Source: an uncultured Clostridia bacterium
GTDB lineage: Bacteria > Bacillota > Clostridia > Oscillospirales > Ruminococcaceae
Assembly (NCBI GenBank): GCA_947177545.1
Contig: CAMWVF010000120.1
Span: 1-5,040, forward strand
Length of the DNA stretch: 5,040 nt
Reading direction: 5' to 3'
Shown here piece after piece: positions 4,974 through 5,040 of the stretch; the stretch's first letter is position 1; the number at the start of each line of letters is the position of its first letter. The position numbers and the translations under genes were made by a program. Below the pieces are notes generated by a model. It had not been told where the DNA came from, did no database searches, and saw only the letters and a list, made by a program, of their open reading frames with translations.

Positions 4974-5040
4974 TTGGTAGACGGTTCCTTGATTTTTGGT
5001 ACAGGTATTGACAACAGCGGTTTTTCAAGCGGTGTAAGCA
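4974..5040 (+). CDS. Phage tail tape measure protein (N-terminal fragment, continues past the window)
   Basis: Only 22 codons are visible. They read (M)VDGSLIFGTGIDNSGFSSGVS, which closely follows the common opening of Firmicute tape measure proteins ('DGSLIFDTKIDTSGF..G'). The tape measure runs inside the tail tube, sets tail length, and is ejected ahead of the DNA. The TTG start is supported by GAGGTGA 5 nt upstream and by alignment of the family's opening with this codon. The position after the Gp15 chaperone is as expected, apart from the inserted cargo block. The rest of the gene, usually several kilobases, lies beyond 5040, so domains downstream cannot be described. Confidence 0.82.
   Translation, partial: MVDGSLIFGTGIDNSGFSSGVS

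Larger units (their letters stand above)
1..5040 (+). mobile_element. Prophage or phage genome fragment: late head-tail morphogenesis module of a siphovirus
   Basis: Nine consecutive plus-strand genes follow the conserved siphovirus order: major capsid, small head protein, connector, head closure, two minor capsid/neck proteins, tail tube, two tail chaperones. After a small insert, the tape measure begins. No integrase, attachment site or bacterial gene is visible, so the window lies wholly inside the element and neither end can be placed. The protein types and strong AGGAGG ribosome binding sites point to a Firmicute (clostridial) host. Whether it is an integrated prophage or a free phage cannot be told from this window, although the lipoprotein cargo gene with its own promoter favours a temperate phage. 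Confidence 0.93.

Noticed and set aside
4799..5014. A 71-codon minus-strand open frame over the zinc-ribbon gene.
   Set aside because: It is a shadow of the zinc-ribbon gene and the tape measure start, with no ribosome binding site and no family pattern.

Overview
The window looks like part of the late structural region of a temperate siphovirus (tailed phage, HK97-type head), most likely a prophage in a Firmicute of the clostridial kind. The supports are the protein families (Minor_capsid_2, Minor_capsid_3 and Gp15-like proteins, and a tape-measure N-terminus of the 'DGSLIF..xID.SGF' kind), the strong AGGAGG-type ribosome binding sites, and the use of TTG starts. These family names come from reading the proteins, not from a database search.

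Layout, left to right. Positions 1-3995 hold a tightly packed plus-strand operon in the canonical head-to-tail order. It contains the C-terminal part of the major capsid protein (1-530), a small head-region protein with a HeH/LEM-like C-terminus (547-957), a head-tail connector of the gp6/Ad1 type (962-1309), a head-closure/stopper-like protein (1300-1620), a Minor_capsid_2-like protein (1625-1996), a Minor_capsid_3/tail-terminator-like protein (2001-2429, TTG start), the tail tube protein (2432-3016), a tail assembly chaperone candidate (3037-3420) and a Gp15-family second chaperone (3417-3995). Gaps are between 4-nt overlaps and about 20 nt, so this is one transcription unit.

Positions 3996-4973 interrupt that order. 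In a canonical phage of this type the tape measure gene would follow Gp15 directly or after a very small gene. Here there is an AT-rich block of about 980 bp. It holds a lipoprotein gene on the opposite strand (4018-4668) with its own consensus-like sigma-A promoter (TTGAAA-N17-TATACT with an extended -10) and an inverted repeat over the predicted start of transcription. A 56-residue cysteine-rich zinc-ribbon protein resembling the Com family (4758-4928, plus strand) follows. The tape measure gene then begins at a TTG codon at 4974 and runs off the window.

The block has the hallmarks of a 'moron': a gene transcribed by itself in the lysogen, exposed at the cell surface, and not needed for the virion. 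The late operon must be transcribed through it in antisense to reach the tape measure gene. This suggests that the lipoprotein is made in the prophage state and turned down during lytic growth. A role in superinfection exclusion or lysogenic conversion is the leading hypothesis, but it is inference.
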